A program made the position numbers and the translations under genes. This document shows positions 12,073 to 22,420 of a DNA stretch of 64,000 nucleotides, one piece after another (position 1 is the stretch's first letter; every line of letters begins with the position of its first letter). Below the pieces are notes generated by a model. The model ran no database searches, was not told where the DNA came from, and saw only the letters and a list, made by a program, of their open reading frames with translations. The DNA is from Schizochytrium sp. TIO01 (Eukaryota; Sar; Bigyra; Thraustochytrida; Thraustochytriidae). Location of the stretch: assembly GCA_004764695.1 (NCBI GenBank), contig SMSO01000031.1, forward strand, positions 4,077,048 through 4,141,047, written 5' to 3'.

Positions 12073-12568
12073 TTGTCTGCCTGTCCGAGGGCCTGAGAGC
12101 CTGAGAACCTGAGAGCCCGGCTGTCGCGAGCGGGTTGGCGCCGCGGCATACATAGTGTCACAGCCGCTCACCAGTCGAGCCTTGGCCGTTCCTGTGAACC
12201 GTCAGTCAGCAATCTCTCACAAATTGGTGCAGGAAACTAGCTAGTTTTTGGTGCTGGTACTCCTCGGTTTCTGTGTTATTTGCTATTTTTTAGTATTAGT
12301 AGTATTATTATTTGTTTTAAAACGAGAGGTTTTCAACCGGTTTTAAAATAAAAATTAGTTGCATCATATTTAGTAAAGAGATATATATTATAATCTATAA
12401 TATTATTATTAGTTAAACATTTTTTATCAAGACTTTTAATACAAAAATATAAAGTAAATTGTAAAATGGTTTTATCTATTATGAGAAAAGCACAATTTCT
12501 CCCCATTCCTTACCTTACCTTTCCTTTCCTTTCCTTTTTTTTTTTTTTTTTTTTAATTTTAATTTTAT

Positions 12569-12622
12569 TTTTAATTTATTTAAATTTATTTAAATAAAAA
12601 ACATATTTTAAATAAATTAAAA
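12569..12622. repeat. AT-rich inverted repeat, 16-bp perfect arms
   Basis: The arm TTTTAATTTATTTAAA at 12569-12584 has its exact reverse complement at 12607-12622, separated by 22 bp. It lies in the largest AT-rich island of the desert, where such matches are easier by chance. Confidence 0.8.
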
Positions 12623-13119
12623 CTTTTAAATTACAAATACTACTACCAAAAGCAACTACTTAATTCATCGTCTCATTCATCACGACTAGCGCCGCAACTA
12701 GCCCTCCTCCTAAGCATGAAGGGCAGGGAAGGAATTAAAAAAAAAGTCTACAGCTCTGGACCATCTATATAGCCGAGGCGCGGCATTTCTCCTAAGAGGA
12801 CGCCTCCCAGTGTGCGAGGGGTCCTCGAAGAGACACTGACGCGGCGTCTCTAGCGCGCTGCTAGGCGAGCGAGCGAAGAAGCGCAAAGGCAGCTGAAGGC
12901 AAAGAAGCTGACTGCGCCGGCAGCCCAAGCTAACAGCAGCAAAGGAATACAAAGGCCACAAAGAAAGCGCCTTCGCCTTGTCATGACTCTGTGCGGCGGT
13001 GCCCAAGCAGCCAGGGTAACTGCAGATATCCGGGGGTCGAGGAGCCCTGAGAGGAAAGAGCTGCGAGGGCACGCGAGAAGATCAACAGAGGCGGGGATGA
13101 GAACGAAAGAAAAATAAAA

Positions 13120-13184
13120 GAATGAATGAATGAGTGAATGAATGAGTGAATGAATGAGTGAATGAATGAATGAATGAATGAATG
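13120..13184. repeat. (GAAT/GAGT)n compound microsatellite
   Basis: About sixteen GAAT units with GAGT variants at regular intervals of three units. This hints at a 12-bp higher-order unit in its left half. Confidence 0.88.
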
Positions 13185-13254
13185 GACGTGAATGCCGCGC
13201 TTCACCGTAGTAGCAGCTAGCCTTCTCTTTGTTTCTTTCTACCTCTTTTATATT

Positions 13255-13279
13255 AGAATTTAATTTAGAATTAAATTCT
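13255..13279. repeat. Perfect inverted repeat, 11-bp arms, 3-bp spacer
   Basis: AGAATTTAATT at 13255-13265 and its reverse complement at 13269-13279 flank TAG. This could form a hairpin at the edge of an AT-rich island. Confidence 0.85.
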
Positions 13280-14251
13280 GTGAGAGTATGTATGTCGAAA
13301 ATGAATTACGGAATAGTATTAAAAAAGAAAATTAAATTAATAAAATTAAAAATATATAAATTATAAATCAAAGTGAATGAAGTTTCAAATGGCAGATATC
13401 TATCTGTTATATCTGTCTGTCTGTGAAAAGTGATCTGTTTTCCAATCTTATTTCTGCACCAAATACGTTTTATATAAAATAGAATGGCATATTTGAAGAA
13501 GACGAAGGGGCGCAGAAAAGAAGAAGGAGCCGCAGCAGAAAAAAGAGGCCTGGTTTCTGGCTGCATAGGATCCACTGGAGAACGACGTGGGAGGATGAGA
13601 TGCGAACGTAGGCGCCTATGGCCTGCTACCGCTGCAAAGTCTTTCGCTCGGGCAGAAGCATTTCTTTCCGCCTGCTCCACGGCCCAGTGGGGTGTTGAGG
13701 TGCTGGTCCCGAGCGAAGGAAGTTGAGGCCACATTTATCCATGTTCTAGGAGTACTTACCTACCTGCCTACCTACGTACCTTTTGACTTTCAGGCGAAAG
13801 AACTCGGACGAGGGTTTTTTATTACTATTACTATTACTTTTTCTTTTCTTTTCCTTTCTAGCGTTAAAAAGAAGGAGGATCAATGAAAAAAATAAAATGT
13901 TCAGGTTGTAGCTTTATAAATCGACTTGGTGATAGTAGTTTCTCCACTGCGCTTATAAAAGACGGTATAACAATAATACAGCGCTGTAAAGTCTTATTAT
14001 ATCTTATTGTAGCGCAGTAGGAGGCAGTAGGCACTACCCAATACCCGCCTGCGAAGAGGAGGAGGAGGAGGATCAAGTTCCTTGTGTTCCTTCTACGTGG
14101 CTCTACGTTGGGTTTGCAATAAGAACGGCGACACAGCGAAGGCTCAATTAGACGGAAGCTATAGCTAGCTAGCTTTATCTTCGCACTCCCAAACTAACCA
14201 TTTACTCGCGGTGGAACTTTGATGAAATAATCATCAAAAGAAGAGAAGCTG

Positions 14252-14278
14252 GCGAGCTAGCTAGCCTAGCTAGCTCGC
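14252..14278. repeat. Perfect GCTA-rich inverted repeat, 12-bp arms
   Basis: GCGAGCTAGCTA at 14252-14263 is followed by GCC and its exact reverse complement at 14267-14278. The AGCTAGC motif also occurs at about 14161-14175, and a related CTAGCTAGG at about 15690. Confidence 0.88.
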
Positions 14279-14725
14279 GACCTCGCGCTGAGTTCGTGGT
14301 GGCGGAGAAGCGCGCAGAGGCTGCTGAAGCCTTCGCTCAGTCTGCAAGCTGGTTGGTGGGCGAACCTGCACCGCCTAGCGCGGAAGGAACTCAGTTCTCT
14401 TGTAGATCTGTTCTCTGAGTCTCCTCGAGAGAAGCTAATTTTGGCCAACACACAGCTAACCGCTCATATTTAGAGGTGCTGTGAATGAGTCAGAAAGGAA
14501 GTGAGTGAAGGAATGAAGGAATGAGTGAAGGAATGAAGGAATGAAGGGATTTGGTGAATAGGGTGAACTAGGTCCTTCCTGTATTTTCCTGTTTGGGCGT
14601 ATGATGTTTTAAAACATGTTTAGAAGAACATACAAACAAATAGAAACTTTCATCTCATTTCTATAGAACATAAATAAGAACAGTCTAATGAGTGCTTCGA
14701 TCGATTTCGGCTGTGACGATCGTTC

Positions 14726-14770
14726 CTCTTCTTCTTCTTCTTCTTTTCCTTCTGCTGCTGCTGCTTCTGC

Positions 14771-14808
<38 letters not shown>
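14726..14808. repeat. (CTT)n-(CTG)n compound microsatellite
   Basis: A CTT run passes into a CTG run of nine or more units. It gives poly-Ser/Ala and poly-Gln open frames that are artefacts. Confidence 0.9.
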
Positions 14809-14811
<3 letters not shown>

Positions 14812-15373
14812 GCCTCGTCTTCGCGTCTCCATGGCCAGCTAGCAGCCTAGCTCATCGCTCGAAGAAGAAGCTTGGAGCCAAGGAAGGAGAAGAATCAGAA
14901 GCGGGAGCTCTAGTAGAAAGGTGCCTACTACCCTCTCCTCCAACTAGGAGCTTGCTACTGGGCGCTATTGAACCAGTAGGTAGTGTGGGAGCCCTCGTGG
15001 ACTATCTGTTGCACGTACTGTAAATGAATGAAGCCTCTGCAGATGTTAAAGAGAGAAGCATGAACCATCGTGCTTTCGTAGAATGTATGTGCTACGTACT
15101 ACCTCGAGGCCTATGCAGCCCAGCAGAAGAAGAATTAGCTGCGTGCTTACGAGGCAGAGGCTTTGTAGAGTAGTGCCCAGCTAAGCAGGCATAGCTAGGT
15201 AGCTACTCTACATTTTGTTTGTTTGTACTTTTCAAGTCATCAGGTTTCCCGTATTATGGCGTAGACATAAAGGTACTAGGACCCAAGGCAGATGCTTTAT
15301 GGCTGGAGGAGCTTAGAGGGATCCTACTGGCTGCTACTGCCATTAGAGAGATGGCTAGCCGCGCCTAGCTGGA

Positions 15374-15440
15374 GGTGTAGCGAAGTGCACCGCTAGGGAA
15401 TAGGCTAGCAGTAGCGCTCTACCCATCGAGCTACAGTAGC
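15374..15440 (-). other. Degenerate tRNA-like segment
   Basis: Read on the minus strand, TAGCTCGATGGG (15433-15422) closely fits a Pol III A box and D arm (GCTC...GAGC), with seven bases upstream. About 37 nt further lies a CTTCG loop inside a GGTG/CACC stem at 15391-15374, the right distance for a T arm. The T loop is not canonical, the anticodon arm has an eight-base loop, and the acceptor pairing is poor. So this is not a working tRNA: a decayed tRNA, a SINE head, or chance. Confidence 0.25.
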
Positions 15441-15528
15441 TATCATATAGGCGCTATTAGGAGTGGAGAGAGAGACGAAGAAGGTGCCCACCAGCACGTA
15501 CCTAGGGACGCTAGTGGCAGAGGAGGGA

Positions 15529-15542
15529 ATTGATTGATTGAC

Positions 15543-15620
<78 letters not shown>
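15529..15620. repeat. (GATT)n microsatellite
   Basis: About 92 bp of GATT with one GACT variant near the left end. It is one of the two longest arrays in the window. Confidence 0.95.
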
Positions 15621-15622
<2 letters not shown>

Positions 15623-16290
15623 GCGAGAGGGACTATCTATCTCCGCAGAGCAGAGGCAGAGCGGAGAGAAAGAAGGCCTGCGCGAGAGATACCTAGCTAG
15701 GTGGCAGCCGCAGTATCCTTAGCAATGCAGCGTCAAACAAACGACAACTCAAGGTTTTTGCGCATTTTCGAAGGACAAGCAAGCTCAATGTCTTGATTTA
15801 TTCTTTTATTCTCATATATATTATATATTATATAAATGTGAAAATTGTTTTTTAATTGTTTTTAACTTCTTTTTTTTTAATAAAGTAAAAAATAGTTTTC
15901 AAAAGGCACTAAAAGATAATGGTATGGTGGAAGAAAAGGGCCCTTTCTTCCTTCGCTTCCCTTTAAAAGCTTACACAGACTGCATATGCTGTGTACCTAC
16001 CTGCCTGGATGCTTGTGTTCTCTCTCTGCTGGCTAGTGTGGTCTTCTTCGTTCAACTCGAGAGGCTTGGAATCCGCTAAGCGATGTCTGCCTCGGAAGAG
16101 AGCACCGTCGGCGGGTATCAAATCGAACGCAGGTAAGAAAGTACAGCTGGAGGCTCGACAGCAGCTTCGTGAACTTGAAGGAGCTGAGACGAGCTTTCCT
16201 GGCGACTTCGAGTGAGGAAGGCAGGCTAGTCAGGTGGGTTGTAATGTACCTACCTACCTACCTCATTCAACTATGAAGTGCAAGAAAAGG

Positions 16291-16491
<201 letters not shown>

Positions 16492-16509
16492 GAAAAAGTC
16501 GGATTGAGA

Positions 16510-16510
<1 letters not shown>

Positions 16511-16550
<40 letters not shown>
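16511..16550. repeat. (CTG)13 microsatellite
   Basis: A perfect CTG array followed by a T7 run, only 20 bp downstream of the AAAG array. Confidence 0.95.
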
Positions 16551-16553
<3 letters not shown>

Positions 16554-17803
16554 TTTTGTTTCCGCTTCTCAAAGCTCGTTACTTGTCTAGGCTTACCTCC
16601 GTATTTTCAGATGATACACCTGCCCGCTCACCACTATCACGAGAGTCAGGCGGTATTCCCCTCCCCCACCAAATCTGTACATATTCAGGTGAAAACCTAA
16701 GGCAAAGCGTATCATTAACCAGGGCGAAGGGTGCCTTCTTTTGCCCCCTCGGAGAAACTTAGGAAGGTGGAAAAGGACCTTTCCAGAAATGGAGTAGTAT
16801 TTTTATTGTATTTTATTTGTTTATTTTTTTTTAAATTATAAAACTATAAGTGTCTATCTTTCTATGTTTTGCTTCTATGCTTTTAGAGATGCCCCTTATA
16901 CTACAGAAATGATCTTCTTGACTGCTGAAGCCAAGATAGAGGCGTAGAGCCCTGCACGTGCTTGCTAGCTTCGGCCCTACGAAGCCTACAGCAATGAGTC
17001 GAATATTCTCTCGCTTGTTGCTTTGCTTTGCCTTTTGCTTGGCTTCACGTTTGCATATTCGACTTATTAGTGAATTGATTACAACGGGATAATTGGTGCT
17101 ATGGACTTTTCTTTTCTACTCGACAAAGTGAAGGAAAAAAGGGGGAAATGCCTTATTAGCAGCTTTTGCAAAGGTGCAATTACCTTCATACAGCACACGT
17201 ATATCTATATAGTTATATATATAGATATTTTTATTTATTTAAATAAATTGAAAGTAAGTAAGAAGTAAAGCAAGCAAGTAAGCAAACTAACTCAAGAGAT
17301 CGTATGCCGCCGCTTGAACTCTGGAGAAAGTTGTCTCTCTATCCCTTTGTTGGTTTGCTTTGTCTGACGCTTTAGAAGCAGAGGAGCGAGGACGCAGAAG
17401 GGTGACCCTCTCCGGACAAAGGCACTGACAAGGGGACCACCAGAGTCCAGAATCAACGCGAAGCAGGGAAGAGGGGAACTAGCGCTTCGACGGAGTTTTG
17501 AGCCATCGACCAACCTCGAGGTGAGAGTGAACAATTTTTCATTTTTTCATGTTTTCATCTTCTCGTGTTCTCAATTATTCTTTCTTTTGTCAGTCAGTCA
17601 GTCAGTCACAGTCAGTCTGTCATTGCAATGAGAAATAATGCATGCATGCTATTTCATGATCAATCAACTCACTCCCGTTGAGTGAATGAACGCTATACTG
17701 ATGCTCAGCTCAGGGAATGAATGAATCATCACCCCTCCAGCTCCGGGGGATTGGAGAGACAGCGCGGGTTAGTGAAACAAGCAGTGAGGAGGGCAGCTTA
17801 AGT

Positions 17804-17886
17804 GTTGCTGTTGCTGTTGCTATTGCTGTTGCTGTTGCTGTATTGCTATTGCTGTTGCTGTTGCTATTGCTGTATTACTGCTGTTG
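17804..17886. repeat. (GTTGCT)n hexanucleotide repeat
   Basis: About 80 bp of GTTGCT/ATTGCT units with two single TAT interruptions. Confidence 0.88.
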
Positions 17887-18150
17887 TACGAGTTCGCTAG
17901 CTCTAGCTATCTATCTACCTGAGCGCTTAGGAGAAGTTGTGATGAGCAGGCACTCACTCTTTCAGCTTCTTCATTGCTGTAAGTCTAATACAAAGTCAAT
18001 CGAAGCCAAAATAGTATTTTTTACCATTTCTTGAAAGAAATAGTGCTCATAGTTTTTTGTTTTTTTTAAAAAACTAAATTAAAAACAAATTTGTATTTTT
18101 TTTAAAAATATATATAAATCTCTAAGGCGGTCCAGTTCATAAAATAAGTT

Positions 18151-18163
18151 TTTATTTATGTAT

Positions 18164-18195
<32 letters not shown>
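18151..18195. repeat. (TTTA)n microsatellite
   Basis: About ten TTTA units inside an AT-rich island. Confidence 0.88.
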
Positions 18196-18764
18196 ATAGT
18201 ACGAGATTATTTGTTTTTGAGAAAAAGTGGAATGTCGTGGTAATTGCAAGAAATGGCGAATTTTAACATGTTTTGTTTTTTGTTTTGTTTGGATTTTTAA
18301 AGAAAAAGAAGGATCAATAAAATTTAAGCAAAAGCAATCGACAGAGCTTTTAAACAAACTCGATCAATTCATTGTCTCGTCCTTCGATGGTTGCTGTATA
18401 TATTGATCCCTCGCGTATTCTCTGTGTGTCAGTCTGTGTGTGTTGTCAGTCTGGGCTGTCACGGTATGTCTGTTTGTTTATTAATTTATCTATTTGTCTC
18501 GCCTCTCTGTCTGTCTCTCTTTTATTTGTCTTTGCCTTTCTGCTGTCGGAGACTAACTGACTGACTGAATGACTGAATGACTGACTGAGCGTCGATCTAA
18601 TTTTATCTGTGTCTGTTTTCTTTTTGTTTCTTTGTTTCTTTGTTTCTTTATTAGTTGCTTTCATTTCTGTTTGTTTGTTTGATTGTTCCTCTGTTTCCCT
18701 GTTTCATTGTTTCAATTCTCAAGGCAGCAAACTCAAGCAGGCGGAGCGGCAGGCGGCCAGACTC

Positions 18765-18830
18765 GCTGCTGCTGCTGCTGCACTGCTGCAGCTGCTGCTG
18801 GCAGGCGGCGGCGGCCGCTGCTGTTGCGGC
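18765..18830. repeat. (GCT)n / GGC-rich repeat upstream of the hydroxylase gene
   Basis: CTG units grade into CAGGCGGCGG repeats about 160 bp before the hydroxylase start codon, so probably in its promoter or 5' UTR. Confidence 0.8.
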
Positions 18831-18987
18831 TTGCCCGTTCATTCCAGGTCTACTGGTGTAGATCAGCCCCGAGCCTTCGATTAGGTGACTTCGCGTTTCA
18901 TTTCATCCCTCCCTCCATCCAGCTAGGCATCCTCTCTTCTTAGCGGCGTTCGCTCGACGCAAGAGTGAGCCCACTTAAGCCGGAGCG

Positions 18988-21640
18988 ATGATGGGCGTCG
19001 AAGGCGAGGGAATGGCGACGTCGGGAGCTGGTGGCAGCGCGAGCAGGCTACTTGCACTGCCGGGGTCGGCGTTCGGACTTGTGGTGGGCTTCCTGGACGC
19101 CGACGACGAGCAGGCGTTGCGGGCAAGCTGCCGCGTCTTCGCGCTCATCCTTGCGCACCTCATGCGCGCAGCATCCGCAGGGTATGATGTACACGACGCA
19201 GACGAGTTCCTGCGTAGGCCCACTGTCGCCGTCGTACACCCGTGGGTCGCCGTTTCAAAGAGGTATGCGAGCCTCTCGCCGTACTCCGTGGTGGAGTGGG
19301 AAATCCTCGTACAGCTCGCATTCCTACGCGGAAAACTGTCCACCCTTCTCCTGTATAGGAACACAGACCAAATTGGGTCCATGGTTGTTGACTCACTCTG
19401 CATGCGCCTGCTGCCCACAGAGTTCTCCGAGCTCATCGCGCGCAGCTCTCTGGCTTGCATCGCTGCGCTCAACATCTCCGAGAACCTCGCGGAGATGGCG
19501 AGGAGCTGCCAGCGTCAAGTTTTTCTCGGCTCAGCGGGTAGCAGCGTGGGAGACGAGGATGTGGAAGACGAGGATGTGGAAGACATGGAGGACGATGAAG
19601 AAATAAGGGCCGCAAGGGGAGACGCCGAGGATGACATCGATGACGATCTCGAGGAAGACATGGACCACAGCGAGCTGAAAAACGAAGCCACGGACGACAT
19701 CATGGAGGAAGATACCTCTAGCGTTGGAGACTGGCGGGCCGTAGACGACAGTAAACGCCTCAACAGCAGCGGGAGTGGAGACGCGACGAGCACGAGTACA
19801 CCGCGGACGAATTCAAGGTCAGACGATGAGGAGATGCCAGCAAGGGCGAATGGAAGGAGGGGGGTTAGCAACTCAGACGATGGAGACGTAGAGATGATGA
19901 CAGCTTCTTCGAATGCGTCCTTTCAGGAAAAACCTTCTTCCTCGACCTCGTCATCACCACCAGCGCCGGGACCACCGGCGAACACGATATCTTCGTCATC
20001 TTCGTCGGAGTCATCTACAAGGAATTGCGGAGTGCGCCAGCAGCTACACCAGCATCAAAATACTGCAGGAGTACCCCAAAAAACTAAAATCACCTCGCCC
20101 AACGGGCGTCAGCACCAAAACAGCTTCCGCAACGGTGTCGCCAGCAATAGTGAATCTAGCAACGCTAACAATAACACCCATGGCGGGCCGATCAAAAACT
20201 CGCTCAGCAAATCAAGTAGCGACAGTAACATCACCTCCACCAATAGCTTTAACCAGAGCGAGGGCGCGAAGACAGAGAACTCGACCACCCCTAGTAAGTC
20301 TGATAACTTCCACGACCAATCTGACGAGGAAAAGGTCCACGCCTCCTCCTCCTCATCCACGCGCATCGACGACCAACTTATTGACCAAGACTATTTTGGC
20401 TCAGAGCTCAACGATGTGGTGGCTGAACGCATGGCTATTCTCAAGGGTTCCTCACGTAGCGAAGACTTTTATCACCAGAAGCAAGACGCCCTCAATGGCA
20501 TTGTTAACCTAGTGGAGAATCAATTCGCATACTGCAGCCGCGTTTTGCGGTTTCCCCTGTGGAATGCTGCCTGCAATGTAGCAACCGCTAGCGGAAACTC
20601 ACTCCTTACGTCTGACCGTGTAGCCAGCTTATATACAAACGGCTTTTGCATCATAGACAATTTTTTGACAGAAGGCACCGTGCGTGCTGTTTTCCAGCGC
20701 TGTGTCGATTTTGTGAAAATGACCAACTCAGTGCTTAATCTACCTGCTGATGAACTCGAAAAGCTTGGTCTCCCTGAGCCTTCCTCCTTTTTCATGATGC
20801 GCGGTGACCCACCTACTGCTCGCGGAGATTGCCTACTGTGGCTCAACCGCGAAGCCCCACCAGGCTCAAAACCACCCTTTTCTGGTGTCATGGATCGCTT
20901 TACACAACTCTACGAAGAGCTCGGTTCCGTCATCAAATTACAGGGAGGAAGAGAAGCTCAATTGGCGTTTTACCCTGATCAGGGAGAGGGGTACCGCCGC
21001 CACCGGGACTCCACACCCGACGACGGATCTCGCGTTTCAGACAACCGCAGAATTACCGCCATTTGTTATTGTAATCCCAGCTGGGATGAGTCCCACGGAG
21101 GAAAGGTAAGTAGTATACGTTGAAAACATAATGCGTCGACTTTTGTGAGCACCACCAGTACACTTTGTATTATTTCCTCTTAAAACCAAACAATTACAAG
21201 TAGAAGACATGGTTGACCACTTGTTGTTGGATTTATTACTGCCAGGGCAAGACCTTCCCCGAAGGAGAGTCCTGTGTTCCGATCGGTTGCTTGTCTTTTG
21301 TGTACAGTTTTGAGAAATTGGGTTCAAAGATCGATATAATGATCACATGCATTTTTTCATGGGAAAACTAACTGACATATATATTGTTACCGAACACCCC
21401 GCTTCGTGCACACTGAATTGAGTGAACTTTTCGTCTCTGGTGGATCAAATCTTTGGGGAAAAAAAATAAAAAAAACAATAAAAACAGCTGCGGTTGTGGC
21501 TTAGCCATTTACCGTCCGAACCTGTCATCGACCTGAGGCCTCTTCCTGGCCGCCTGGTCGTCTTTTTGAGTGGACTCTTGGACCATGAAGTGCGCCCCTC
21601 TTTCCATGGCCGCGTTGCCGTGACAAACTGGTTCTGGTAA
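18988..21640 (+). CDS. EGLN/PHD-type prolyl 4-hydroxylase with F-box-like N-terminus (two exons)
   Basis: This is a 2-oxoglutarate/Fe(II)/O2-dependent dioxygenase predicted to hydroxylate a prolyl residue, like animal EGLN and Dictyostelium PhyA. Exon 1 is 18988-21105 (706 codons) and exon 2 is 21488-21640 (50 codons plus TAA), joined in phase 0, giving 756 residues. The catalytic domain begins near residue 545 (LYTNGFCIIDNFL, EGLN-like). The iron ligands are H672 and D674 (YRRHRDS) and H739 in exon 2. R748, nine residues later, is the 2-oxoglutarate-binding Arg. The end, HEVRPSFHGRVAVTNWFW, matches the EGLN pattern HEVxPxxxxRxAxTxWxx. Residues 21-58 (LLALPGSAFGLVVGFLDADD and on) resemble an F-box. 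Residues 188-500 are acidic and Ser/Asn-rich, presumably disordered. Without exon 2 the enzyme would lack its last ligand. Catalytic call firm; F-box call tentative. Confidence 0.9.
21106..21487 (+). other. Spliceosomal intron of the hydroxylase gene
   Basis: The donor AAG|GTAAGT at 21106 is canonical. The acceptor AAAACAG|CTG ends at 21487. Removing 382 nt joins GGK to LRLWL in phase 0 and supplies the missing HEV segment, which is the main support. The bases before the acceptor are A-rich rather than pyrimidine-rich. Confidence 0.88.
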
Positions 21641-22420
21641 ATGTGGGACCTTATGTGGTATCCAAATTGCACATCTATGCGCGTTCTCTTGCCCAGACGC
21701 TCACATAGAGTGCGCCATTTGACGTCAATCGTCTTTATATAAACAGCCAACTGTAACCGCCTTGGATCACTCTGTATCATCGGCCTGCTCCAACGCGACC
21801 CGTTGTGTCTTGCCTCCCTCTGCTTACTAAACAAAACAAAGAAACAAAAAAGAACACAAACAGTCTTGAGTACACCTTTGCATGCATGTTGCAACGAACT
21901 TCTCTTGGTTAACACAACTTTCGTGTGCCTCGCACAAAGAGAGGCAGGACATCATTCATTCACTCACCCATCCTTATCCCAACCATCTTATATTCTTTTC
22001 TTCTTCTTCCTCTTCCTCTTCCTCTTTCTGTTGCATTTCTCGGCTGATTTCGATTGTACGTCTAGTTGATCTAGGTCTATGCATCATAGTCAACAACTGT
22101 TTCCAACCTAGTCTTGAATCACACCCATTAGTCACGAAAGACGGTGTCTCATCGTATAGAGAGACGGAAACGAAGAGATAAACCTGGACTTCAACTTATA
22201 TTTGAGACCACATACCATGGCAATCTATTTCTTTTTGTGACTTACTGAAACACGTTTTCTCCTGTGAATCACGATATACTAGGTTCACTGGCAACTTAGG
22301 ATTCTCGAGTGAAAAAATTAAAAAACTAAAAAAGACAACATTTCCGCATACTATCGTAGTATCAAGTTAATATTGCATCTGAGTTGTGGAATACGCACAA
22401 AAAGTATAAGCAAGAGTTTA
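21641..22420. other. Intergenic region between convergent genes
   Basis: This contains the hydroxylase 3' UTR and the 3' side of the sulfotransferase gene. A CRE-like TGACGTCA (21720-21727) and a TATATAA (21736-21742) lie close together, followed by a CTT-rich tract near 21996-22030. No convincing gene was recognised. Confidence 0.55.
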
